Positions 9,786-19,698 of a stretch of DNA of 64,000 nucleotides are shown here, in pieces (positions within the stretch are counted from its first letter, which is position 1; each line of letters opens with the position of its first letter). The notes below the pieces were generated by a model. That model was given only the letters and a program-made list of their open reading frames with translations, did not search any database and was not told where the DNA came from. Made by a program: the position numbers and the translations under genes. This DNA is from Cristatella mucedo (Eukaryota > Bryozoa > Phylactolaemata > Cristatellidae), in NCBI GenBank assembly GCA_009760855.2, contig WPIO01000006.1:7136501-7200500 (forward strand), in the 5' to 3' direction.

Positions 9786-10898
9786 AAAACGGCTAACAAA
9801 AACCTCACCAGGGCAATGGGGAGGTTGAGCTGAGCAAATGGGTCTTAGCATAAACTTAGATTATTTGTAGTCCCTAGAATTAGTATGGCTTGAGATAATT
9901 GAATGAATTTATGTGTATACGAGCTGATGGCTTGATCACAAACAACAATAAATAAATACAATGGTGAGGCGGATAGCTGTATAGCCCCACGACTAGGAGC
10001 TTTTGGAATTCTGAGGGCAAAGCCTTGCATTATGAGCTTTAAGCTCAAAGTACCTGGATTTTGAGCCTCAATGTTGCCGAGGATTGTGAGCTAAAGATCT
10101 TTTGTGAGGTAGGCGTTTTTTATGAGCTTGGAGTTGGTTCGTTGCACGATAGGCTAGAAAATCATAAATTACGTCACAATTGCGGCCGATATACGACCGG
10201 GTTTCCAGCCTTTAGCAAACTAGTTGTGCGGCACTTGCGAACCGGTAGTACGTTCGTAGAACCCTGACCTTAATCGCTTTCTTTGAGGGACAGCCGGTCG
10301 TTGGGTGAGTCACATCACTAAGCCCGAATCGCTTAACGTTTGTAAATATTCTGGCTATATTTAGTTGCCACGTGAGCTATTATGGACAGACAGTGCTTTA
10401 GATTTTTGCTTAACCGGCGAAATAGTTGGCACATCTTGCAGAGGCCGAATGCTGTACGCTGTACGCTTGGCGAGTTAACAGCTTTGTTCCAGTAGATATT
10501 GCGTGCCTTGGGCCTTAGTTCATCTAGTGAAAGCTTTAAGGACGACTAATGAGCAACAGATAGTTTTTCAGCTCGCGAGGAGTAAGGAAGCTGGATTTTC
10601 GGGCTAGGGCGAGTTACCTGTGTACAAGACAGGAAAGAAGCGCCTAGCTAGAGTAGATCCAGTTGAAAAGGCCCAGTGAAGCTCAAACGAAAGCGGCTCG
10701 AAGAGGCAGCCACACGGCTTAACGTCACTCGAACCGAACTGCTGAGTGTTCATCCGTTGCAGGCTGAAGAACAGCTATGGCTGGGACAATCAGATAAAGA
10801 GAGTTTTCACTCATCTCCATGTGATGTCAAGTATATGAACTGGTGTGCGCTTTGACACCTTTCAAAAGCTGGCCTTTGTTTTTAGCGGCGTTTCTTAG
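9786..10898 (+). repeat. Diverged array spacer (monomer M1)
   Basis: This 1.1 kb of non-coding sequence is homologous to the A and B spacers of the tandem array but clearly diverged. Landmarks shared with A and B are AACAAAAACCTCACC.GGGC just after the LINE tail, GAGCTTGGAGTTGGTT near 10120, GGTGAGTCACA near 10302, TTTGTAAATATTCTGGCTATAT near 10339, CTGTACGCTGTACGCTTGGCG near 10452 and CGTTTCTTAG just before the next LINE segment. No conserved open frame exists across monomers. Confidence 0.8.
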
Positions 10899-11575
10899 CT
10901 GTAACTCCCTGCTTGCTGGCCTACCGGCATGTGCAATCAGGCGATTGCAGGTGGTGCACAACTCAGCAGCTAGGCTTTTCTACTGTGAGCTGCGCACTTT
11001 CCACATCATACCACTTCTTGCCGACCGGCATTGGCTACCAGTCATGTAATGTATCGACTTCAAGGTTTGACTGCTCATTTTTAGGTCACTTCATTCTTTG
11101 GCTCCAGCCTATTTCTCAGATCTATTCCCCCACCAGGCCAAGCATCGTACCACCGGCTTTTCGGAATCCAACAATTTACAAATACCTCGTACAAACCTCA
11201 ACTCCTTTGGAGACCGCGCATTTAGTTCGCATACACCCACAGCCTGGAACTCACTGCCGACGTTCGTCAGAACATCCCGTGACTTGACCAAATTAAAAAA
11301 AACTTTCAAATACACCCATTTAGGACAGCATTTAGTGGGTCCCTGTGATTCGTCGTTGATTTGCTTATGCGTTCAGACACTGTGTATACTGTCACTAACA
11401 GCATTTGTATGCTGACCCTGTGCATGTCACCCCTAACCATGTTATTCATGTCATTTATCAAGCATGACATTAATCAGCATTCAATCGCGTTTCCCTTCGT
11501 AGCAAATTTAATGTGCCAAGAATGAGATCGAGTTCTCCGATGGCGCGTTATCAAGTGCACTATTTTGATTATTAT
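10899..11575 (+). mobile_element. Family I LINE segment of monomer M1
   Basis: It starts at the codons for CNSLLAGLPACAIRRLQ and runs through the C-terminal region, 3' UTR, hairpin and a short ATT tail. The 5' truncation point (GTTTCTTAG then CTGTAACTC) is identical to that of the A and B monomers. All these segments therefore descend from one insertion and were copied together with their spacer; they are not independent insertions. Confidence 0.85.
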
Positions 11576-11944
11576 TACAGCAGCAAACAATAACTTCACC
11601 GGGCAAAGGTTAGTTTAAGCTGAGCAAATAGGTCTACACCTTAAATCTAAAATAATTGTATTCCCTAGAATAAAAGAGTATGTCTTAAGGTACTTGACTG
11701 AATTTATATGCATACGAGCTGATGGCTTGATCACAAACAATAAAAAATAAGTAGGAAAGTGATGCGTATAGATGCATAGCCCCATGATTAGGAGCTTAAG
11801 GGTTTCTAAAGGTTAAGCCTTGCATTACGAGCTTCAAGCTGGTCTAGCTCAAAGTACCTCGATTTTGAGCTTCAAGCTTGCCGCGGATTTTTAGCTGAAG
11901 GTCTTTTTTGAGGTAAGCTTGGTTTATGAGCTTGGAGTTGGTTA
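11576..11944 (+). repeat. Spacer start of monomer M2, outside the homogenised array
   Basis: This is homologous to the first 360 bp of the A spacer (compare 15451-15817) but clearly diverged from it. From about 11935-11945 onwards the match to the later A units becomes nearly perfect. The abrupt change in identity marks the left edge of the recent amplification. Confidence 0.75.
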
Positions 11945-12108
11945 CTAGCTCAATAGACAGGAGAATAATAAATTACGTTACACTTGCGGCCCATTTATGA
12001 CCCAGTTGCCAGCCATTAGCAAACCAGTTTCTCGCCACTTGCGAACCAGTAGTACTTTCGGAGGACCCTGACCTTAGTCGCTTTCTTTGAAGGACAGCCG
12101 GCCGTTAG

Positions 12109-12566
12109 GTGAGTCACAGCACTGTGTGCAAATTGCTAAACGTTTGTAAATATTCTGGCTATATTCAGTTGCCACATGAGCTGTTACAGACAGACAGTGC
12201 TCTATTTTTCTGCTCTACCAGTGCTACCGTTAGCACATCTTGCCGAAGCTGAATGCTGTATGCTGTACGCTTGGCGAGTTTCCAGCTTTGTGACAGTAAG
12301 TAGTGCGTGCCTTGGGCCCTAGTTCAACAAGTGATAGCTATGAGGACGTGAAATGAGGAGAAGATAGATTTTCAACTCGTGAGGTGTCAGGAGGCTGGAT
12401 TTTCGGGCTAGGGCGAGTTCCCTGTGTACGAGACTAGAAAGGGGCGCTTCAGCTATAGTAGATCCAGTTGAAGGGACCCAGTGAAGCTCCAACGGAAGCG
12501 GCTCGATGAGCCGGCCACATGGTTTGACGTCACTCGAACCGTACTGCTGAGTGTTCATTTGTTGCA
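12109..12566 (+). promoter_or_regulatory. Spacer block with AP-1/CRE-like sites and splice-like ends
   Basis: The A spacer contains TGAGTCA (12110-12116) inside AG-GTGAGT, a good splice donor consensus, and ends at TTCATTTGTTGCAG (to 12566), a good acceptor. TGACGTCA, a perfect CRE palindrome, lies at 12525-12532. M1 and B keep the GTGAGTCAC and the TGCAG end, and B has AGACGTCA. Conservation across diverged monomers is visible. Any role as promoter or intron is speculation, because no coding exon flanks it. Confidence 0.25.
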
Positions 12567-12700
12567 GGTGATTTAAGGCTATGGCTGGGAGTAGCAAATA
12601 AAGAGAGTTGCACTCATCTCCGTGTGATGTCAAGTATATGAGCTAGTTTTCGTGTTGGTTCCTTTCGAAAGCTGGCCTTTGTTTCGGCGGCGTTTCTTAG

Positions 12701-13388
12701 CTGTAGCTCATTACTCGTTGGCCTACCGGCATGTGCAGTCAGGCGATTACAGGTGGTGCACAACTCTGCAGCTAGGCTTTCCTGTCGTGAGCTTCGCAGT
12801 TTCCACATCATACCACTTCCTGCCGACCTGCGTTGGCTACCAGTCATGCAAGGCATCGACTTCAAGGTTTGATCGCTCACTTTTAGGTCACTTCATTCTT
12901 TGGCTCCAGCCAATCTCTCAGATCTACTACTCCACCAGGCCAAGCATCGTACCACCGGCTTTTCGGAACCCAACAGTTTACCAACACCTCGTACAAACCT
13001 CAAATCCTTTGGAGACCGTGCATTTAGTTCGTATGCTCCCACAGCCTGGAACTCACTGCCGACTTGCGTCATAACATCCCACGACTTGACCACATTTAAA
13101 AAAACTTTGTAATACTCCTATTTAGGACAGCATTTAGTGGGTCCCTGTGATTCGTCCTTGATGTGCTTATGCGTGCTGACACTGTGCATACTGCCACTAA
13201 CCACATTTGTATGCTGACCCTGTAAACGACACCCCAAACTACGTTATTCATGTCGTTTATCAAGCATGACATTACTCACCATTATATCGCGTTTCCCTTT
13301 GTAGTAAATGCAAAGTGCCTAGAAAGAGATTGAGTTCTCCGAGGGTGCTTTATCAAGTGCATTATTATTATTATTATTATTATTATTG
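12701..13388 (+). mobile_element. LINE A segment (family I, 5'-truncated), unit 1 example
   Basis: It encodes, with frameshifts, the family I C-terminus from the CNSLL/CSSLL position through LADLRWLPVMQ, PANLSDLLLHQAK, NLKSFGDRAFSSYAP and WNSLPTCV to TTFKK. The 3' UTR, the hairpin (about 13313-13356) and a clean (ATT) tail follow. Equivalent copies lie 756-1443 bp into each later unit. It is non-coding, with an in-frame stop after the IDFKV position. Confidence 0.9.
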
Positions 13389-14509
13389 TAGCAGCAAACA
13401 AAAACCTAACCGGGGCAAAGGGAAGGTTGAGCTGAGCAGATAAGTTTTTAGCTTAAATTTAACCTATTTGTAGCTCGTACAATGAGTGAGTATGACTTGA
13501 GGTAAGTGACTGAATTTATATGCATACGAGCTGATGGCTTGATCACAAAAAATAATAAATAAATAGAACGGCGGGGCGGATAGATGCATAGCCCGACGAT
13601 TACGAGCTTTTGGGTTTCTGAGGGTAAAGCCTTGCATTATGAGCTTTAAGCTTGCCCAGCTCAAAGTACCTTAATTTTGAGCCTCAAGGTTTGCNTTTCG
13701 AGCTGCAGATCTTTTGTGAGGTTGCTTGGTTTATGAGCTTGGAGTTGGTTACTAGCACAATAGACAGGAGAATCATAAATTACGTCACCCTTGCGGTTTA
13801 TTCGCGACCGGGTTGCCTGCCATTAGCCAACCAGTTGCGCGCGCCACATGCGAACCAGTAGGACGTTCGGAAGACCCTGACCTTAGTCGCCTTCTCTGAG
13901 GGACGGCCGGCCGCTAGGTGAGTCACAGCACTGAGCGCAAATCGCTAGACGTTTGTAAATATTCTGGCTATATTCAGTTGCCACATGAGCTGTAATAGAC
14001 AGACGGCGCTTTAGATTTTTGCTCAACCGGCGCCACCGTTGGCACATTTTGCCGAAGCCGAATGCTGTACGCTGTACGCTTGGCGAGTTACCAGCTTTGT
14101 GTCGGTAAATGTTTCGTTCCTTGGGCTCTAGTTGAACAAGTAAAAGCTATGAGGACGCGAAATGAGCAGCAGATAGTTTTTCAACTTGCGAGGAGTTAGG
14201 AGGCTGGATTTTCGGGCTAGGGCGAGTTACCTGTGTACCAGACTAGAAAGGGGCGCTTCAGCTAGAGTAGATCCGGTTGAAGGGACTAAGTGAAGGTCAA
14301 ACGGAAGTGGCTCGATGAGGCAGCCACACGGCTAGACGTCACTCGAACCGAGCTGCTGAGTGTTCACCAGATGCAGGCGATGAAAGGCTATGGTTAGGAG
14401 TAGCAAATAAAGAGAGTTGCACTCATCTCCGTGTGATGTCAAGTATATGAACTAGTTTGCGTGCTGTTTCCTTTCGAAAGCTGGCCTCAGTTTTGGCGGC
14501 GTTTCTTAG

Positions 14510-15450
14510 CTGTAACTCACTGCTTGTGGCCTACCGGCATGTGCAATCAGGCGAATACAGGTGGTGCAAAAACTCCGAAGCTAGGCTTGTCTGTCGTGAG
14601 CGTCGAAGTTGCCTCATCACACGATCTCTCGCCGACCTACACTGGCTATCAGTCATGCAACGGATTGACTTCGAGGTTTGATCGCTCACTTTTAGGTCAC
14701 TTCACTCTTTGGCTCCTGCCTATCTCTCAGATCTATTCCCCCACCAGGCCAAGCATCGTACCAGCGGGTTTTGGGAATCTAACCGTTTACCAATACCTGG
14801 TGCGAACCTCAAATCCTTTGGAGATCGTGCATTTAGATCCTACGCTTCCACAGCCTGGAACTCACTTCCGACCTGCGTCAGATCGTCCCCTGACTTGACG
14901 TATAAACAGAACTTAAAAACACACCTATGTAGGACTGCATTTAGTGGGTCTATGTGACATCTGCTCTCCAACTGCCGACTATGGCACATCTTTTTCAGCG
15001 GTCCTGAACTGCTACTTCTATGCTACTCACTACCTCAACTGCTCTCCTAACTCTGCTACGCTTCCCACTTTCTCTTCTTTGCGTGAGACGAAGTCTGTTG
15101 GCTACCGAATGCGTACCGAAAGCCGCTTAGGCTGTGAGTGCGCTATACAAAACTCTCCTGCGTAACACCCACGTGGTCTTTATGACTTTGTGGAGTTACT
15201 GACGGAGATACATATATACATATGTCCTCCATGTGCTTATGTGTGATGACACAGTGCATGCTTCCACTAACCAGATTTGCATGCTGACCCTGTGCATTTC
15301 ACCACTAACCATGTTATTCATGTTGTTTATCAAGCATGATTTTACTCAGCATTTAATTGCGTTACCCTTTGCAGCAAGTGTAAAGTGCCTAGACAGAGAT
15401 TGAGTTCTCTGAGTGCGCTTTATCAAGTGCATTATTGTTAACATTATTAT
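14510..15450 (+). mobile_element. LINE B segment (family I) carrying a family II insert, unit 1 example
   Basis: This is the same 5'-truncated family I end as in A but independently diverged (for example LADLHWLSVMQRIDFEV, SFGDRAFRSYAS, SSPDLTYKQN). The 3' UTR is interrupted after TTTAGTGGGTCTATGTGA by about 260 bp of family II (14957-15217), and resumes at GTCCTCCATGTGCTTATG through the hairpin and tail. Equivalent copies lie 2565-3505 bp into each later full unit. Confidence 0.9.
14957..15217 (+). mobile_element. Family II LINE 3' fragment inside monomer B
   Basis: It matches 63254-63507 closely, from CATCTGCTCTCCAACTG through the GCGTGAGACGAAGTCTG region and CGCTATACAAAACTCTCC to GACGGAGATACAT. 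It is followed by ATATACATATG, which may be the remnant of its tail. A TATGT pentamer occurs on both sides and may be a short target duplication. It explains the roughly 260-bp length difference between B and A. It recurs in units 1-8 but is absent from the terminal copy at the array's right edge. Confidence 0.85.
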
Positions 15451-15817
15451 AGAAGCAAACCGAAATCTCACCGGGGCAAAGGGGAGGTTGAGCTGAGAAA
15501 ATAGGTCTTTAGTTTAAATTTAAGTTCTTTGTAGTCCCAAGAATGTGTGACTGTGGCTTGAGGTAATTGACTGAATGTATATGCATATGAGTTGATGGCT
15601 TGATCACAAACAATAATAAATAAATCGAACGGCGAGGCGGATAGATGCTTATCGCCGCGATTAGGAGCTTTTGGGTTGCTAAGGGCAAAACCTTGCGTTA
15701 TGAGCTTTAAGCTTGCCCAGCTCAAAGTACCTCGATTTTGAGCCTCAAGGTTGCCGCGGATTTTCAGCTAAAGATCTTTTTTGAGGTGGGCGTGGTTTAT
15801 GAGCTTGGAGTTGGTTG

Positions 15818-18800
15818 CTAGCTCAATAGACAGGAGAATAATAAATTACGTTACACTTGCGGCCCATTTATGACCCAGTTGCCAGCCATTAGCAAACCAG
15901 TTTCTCGCCACTTGCGAACCAGTAGTACTTTCGGAGGACCCTGACCTTAGTCGCTTTCTTTGAAGGACAGCCGGCCGTTAGGTGAGTCACAGCACTGTGT
16001 GCAAATTGCTAAACGTTTGTAAATATTCTGGCTATATTCAGTTGCCACATGAGCTGTTACAGACAGACAGTGCTCTATTTTTCTGCTCTACCAGTGCTAC
16101 CGTTAGCACATCTTGCCGAAGCTGAATGCTGTATGCTGTACGCTTGGCGAGTTTCCAGCTTTGTGACAGTAAGTAGTGCGTGCCTTGGGCCCTAGTTCAA
16201 CAAGTGATAGCTATGAGGACGTGAAATGAGGAGAAGATAGATTTTCAACTCGTGAGGTGTCAGGAGGCTGGATTTTCGGGCTAGGGCGAGTTCCCTGTGT
16301 ACGAGACTAGAAAGGGGCGCTTCAGCTATAGTAGATCCAGTTGAAGGGACCCAGTGAAGCTCCAACGGAAGCGGCTCGATGAGCCGGCCACATGGTTTGA
16401 CGTCACTCGAACCGTACTGCTGAGTGTTCATTTGTTGCAGGTGATTTAAGGCTATGGCTGGGAGTAGCAAATAAAGAGAGTTGCACTCATCTCCGTGTGA
16501 TGTCAAGTATATGAGCTAGTTTTCGTGTTGGTTCCTTTCGAAAGCTGGCCTTTGTTTCGGCGGCGTTTCTTAGCTGTAGCTCATTACTCGTTGGCCTACC
16601 GGCATGTGCAGTCAGGCGATTACAGGTGGTGCACAACTCTGCAGCTAGGCTTTCCTGTCGTGAGCTTCGCAGTTTCCACATCATACCACTTCCTGCCGAC
16701 CTGCGTTGGCTACCAGTCTGCAAGGCATCGACTTCAAGGTTTGATCGCTCACTTTTAGGTCACTTCATTCTTTGGCTCCAGCCAATCTCTCAGATCTACT
16801 ACTCCACCAGGCCAAGCATCGTACCACCGGCTTTTCGGAACCCAACAGTTTACCAACACCTCGTACAAACCTCAAATCCTTTGGAGACCGTGCATTTAGT
16901 TCGTATGCTCCCACAGCCTGGAACTCACTGCCGACTTGCGTCATAACATCCCACGACTTGACCACATTTAAAAAAACTTTGTAATACTCCTATTTAGGAC
17001 AGCATTTAGTGGGTCCCTGTGGTTCGTCCTTGATGTGCTTATGCGTGCTGACACTGTGCATACTGCCACTAACCACATTTGTATGCTGACCCTGTAAACG
17101 ACACCCCAAACTACGTTATTCATGTCGTTTATCAAGCATGACATTACTCACCATTATATCGCGTTTCCCTTTGTAGTAAATGCAAAGTGCCTAGAAAGAG
17201 ATTGAGTTCTCCGAGGGTGCTTTATCAAGTGCATTATTATTATTATTATTATTATTATTGTAGCAGCAAACAAAAACCTAACCGGGGCAAAGGGAAGGTT
17301 GAGCTGAGCAGATAAGTTTTTTTAGCTTAAATTTAACCTATTTGTAGCTCGTACAATGAGTGAGTATGACTTGAGGTAAGTGACTGAATTTATATGCATA
17401 CGAGCTGATGGCTTGATCACAAAAAATAATAAATAAATAGAACGGCGGGGCGGATAGATGCATAGCCCGACGATTACGAGCTTTTGGGTTTCTGAGGGTA
17501 AAGCCTTGCATTATGAGCTTTAAGCTTGCCCAGCTCAAAGTACCTTAATTTTGAGCCTCAAGGTTTGCCGCGGATTTCGAGCTGCAGATCTTTTGTGAGG
17601 TTGCTTGGTTTATGAGCTTGGAGTTGGTTACTAGCACAATAGACAGGAGAATCATAAATTACGTCACCCTTGCGGTTTATTCGCGACCGGGTTGCCTGCC
17701 ATTAGCCAACCAGTTGCGCGCGCCACATGCGAACCAGTAGGACGTTCGGAAGACCCTGACCTTAGTCGCCTTCTCTGAGGGACGGCCGGCCGCTAGGTGA
17801 GTCACAGCACTGAGCGCAAATCGCTAGACGTTTGTAAATATTCTGGCTATATTCAGTTGCCACATGAGCTGTAATAGACAGACGGCGCTTTAGATTTTTG
17901 CTCAACCGGCGCCACCGTTGGCACATTTTGCCGAAGCCGAATGCTGTACGCTGTACGCTTGGCGAGTTACCAGCTTTGTGTCGGTAAATGTTTCGTTCCT
18001 TGGGCTCTAGTTGAACAAGTAAAAGCTATGAGGACGCGAAATGAGCAGCAGATAGTTTTTTTCAACTTGCGAGGAGTTAGGAGGCTGGATTTTCGGGCTA
18101 GGGCGAGTTACCTGTGTACCAGACTAGAAAGGGGCGCTTCAGCTAGAGTAGATCCGGTTGAAGGGACTAAGTGAAGGTCAAACGGAAGTGGCTCGATGAG
18201 GCAGCCACACGGCTAGACGTCACTCGAACCGAGCTGCTGAGTGTTCACCAGATGCAGGCGATGAAAGGCTATGGTTAGGAGTAGCAAATAAAGAGAGTTG
18301 CACTCATCTCCGTGTGATGTCAAGTATATGAACTAGTTTGCGTGCTGTTTCCTTTCGAAAGCTGGCCTCAGTTTTGGCGGCGTTTCTTAGCTGTAACTCA
18401 CTGCTTGTGGCCTACCGGCATGTGCAATCAGGCGAATACAGGTGGTGCAAAACTCCGAAGCTAGGCTTGTCTGTCGTGAGCGTCGAAGTTGCCTCATCAC
18501 ACGATCTCTCGCCGACCTACACTGGCTATCAGTCATGCAACGGATTGACTTCGAGGTTTGATCGCTCACTTTTAGGTCACTTCACTCTTTGGCTCCTGCC
18601 TATCTCTCAGATCTATTCCCCCACCAGGCCAAGCATCGTACCAGCGGGTTTTGGGAATCTAACCGTTTACCCAATACCTGGTGCGAACCTCAAATCCTTT
18701 GGAGATCGTGCATTTAGATCCTACGCTTCCACAGCCTGGAACTCACTTCCGACCTGCGTCAGATCGTCCCCTGACTTGACGTATAAACAGAACTTAAAAA

Positions 18801-19698
18801 CACACCTATGTAGGACTGCATTTAGTGGGTCTATGTGACATCTGCTCTCCAACTGCCGACTATGGCACATCTTTTTCAGCGGTCCTGAACTGCTACTTCT
18901 ATGCTACTCACTACCTCAACTGCTCTCCTAACTCTGCTACGCTTCCCACTTTCTCTTCTTTGCGTGAGACGAAGTCTGTTGGCTACCGAATGCGTACCGA
19001 AAGCCGCTTAGGCTGTGAGTGCGCTATACAAAACTCTCCTGCGTAACACCCACGTGGTCTTTATGACTTTGTGGAGTTACTGACGGAGATACATATATAC
19101 ATATGTCCTCCATGTGCTTATGTGTGATGACACAGTGCATGCTTCCACTAACCAGATTTGCATGCTGACCCTGTGCATTTCACCACTAACCATGTTATTC
19201 ATGTTGTTTATCAAGCATGATTTTACTCAGCATTTAATTGCGTTACCCTTTGCAGCAAGTGTAAAGTGCCTAGACAGAGATTGAGTTCTCTGAGTGCGCT
19301 TTATCAAGTGCATTATTGTTAACATTATTATAGAAGCAAACCGAAATCTCACCGGGGCAAAGGGGAGGTTGAGCTGAGAAAATAGGTCTTTAGTTTAAAT
19401 TTAAGTTCTTTGTAGTCCCAAGAATGTGTGACTGTGGCTTGAGGTAATTGACTGAATGTATATGCATATGAGTTGATGGCTTGATCACAAACAATAATAA
19501 ATAAATCGAACGGCGAGGCGGATAGATGCTTATCGCCGCGATTAGGAGCTTTTGGGTTGCTAAGGGCAAAACCTTGCGTTATGAGCTTTAAGCTTGCCCA
19601 GCTCAAAGTACCTCGATTTTGAGCCTCAAGGTTGCCGCGGATTTTCAGCTAAAGATCTTTTTTGAGGTGGGCGTGGTTTATGAGCTTGGAGTTGGTTG
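15818..19698 (+). repeat. Array unit 2 (3,881 bp)
   Basis: This unit has private differences near 16718 (an A missing in CAGTCATGCAAGG) and at 17022 (G for A). It also has two extra T in the run near 17323 and two extra T near 18058, the latter shared with unit 4. From here on every unit carries the extra C in GTTTACCCAATACC (18671). Confidence 0.9.

Larger units (their letters stand above)
11945..15817 (+). repeat. Array unit 1 (3,873 bp)
   Basis: Unit 1 is spacer A to 12700, LINE A 12701-13388 (ATT tail 13360-13388), spacer B 13389-14509, LINE B 14510-15450 with family II insert 14957-15217, then the next A spacer start. It differs from later units at 13695, where a single N stands in for six bases (CGCGGA) seen in every other unit, and near 14790, where it has one C fewer in GTTTACC(C)AATACC. 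A also has the shorter form there, so unit 1 keeps the ancestral state. Adding the five missing bases restores 3,878 bp. Confidence 0.9.

Noticed and set aside
12319-12633. 104-codon minus-strand open frame repeated in every A spacer
   Set aside because: It is not open in monomers B or M1 at the homologous position and has no recognised domain. Its repetition only reflects array amplification.
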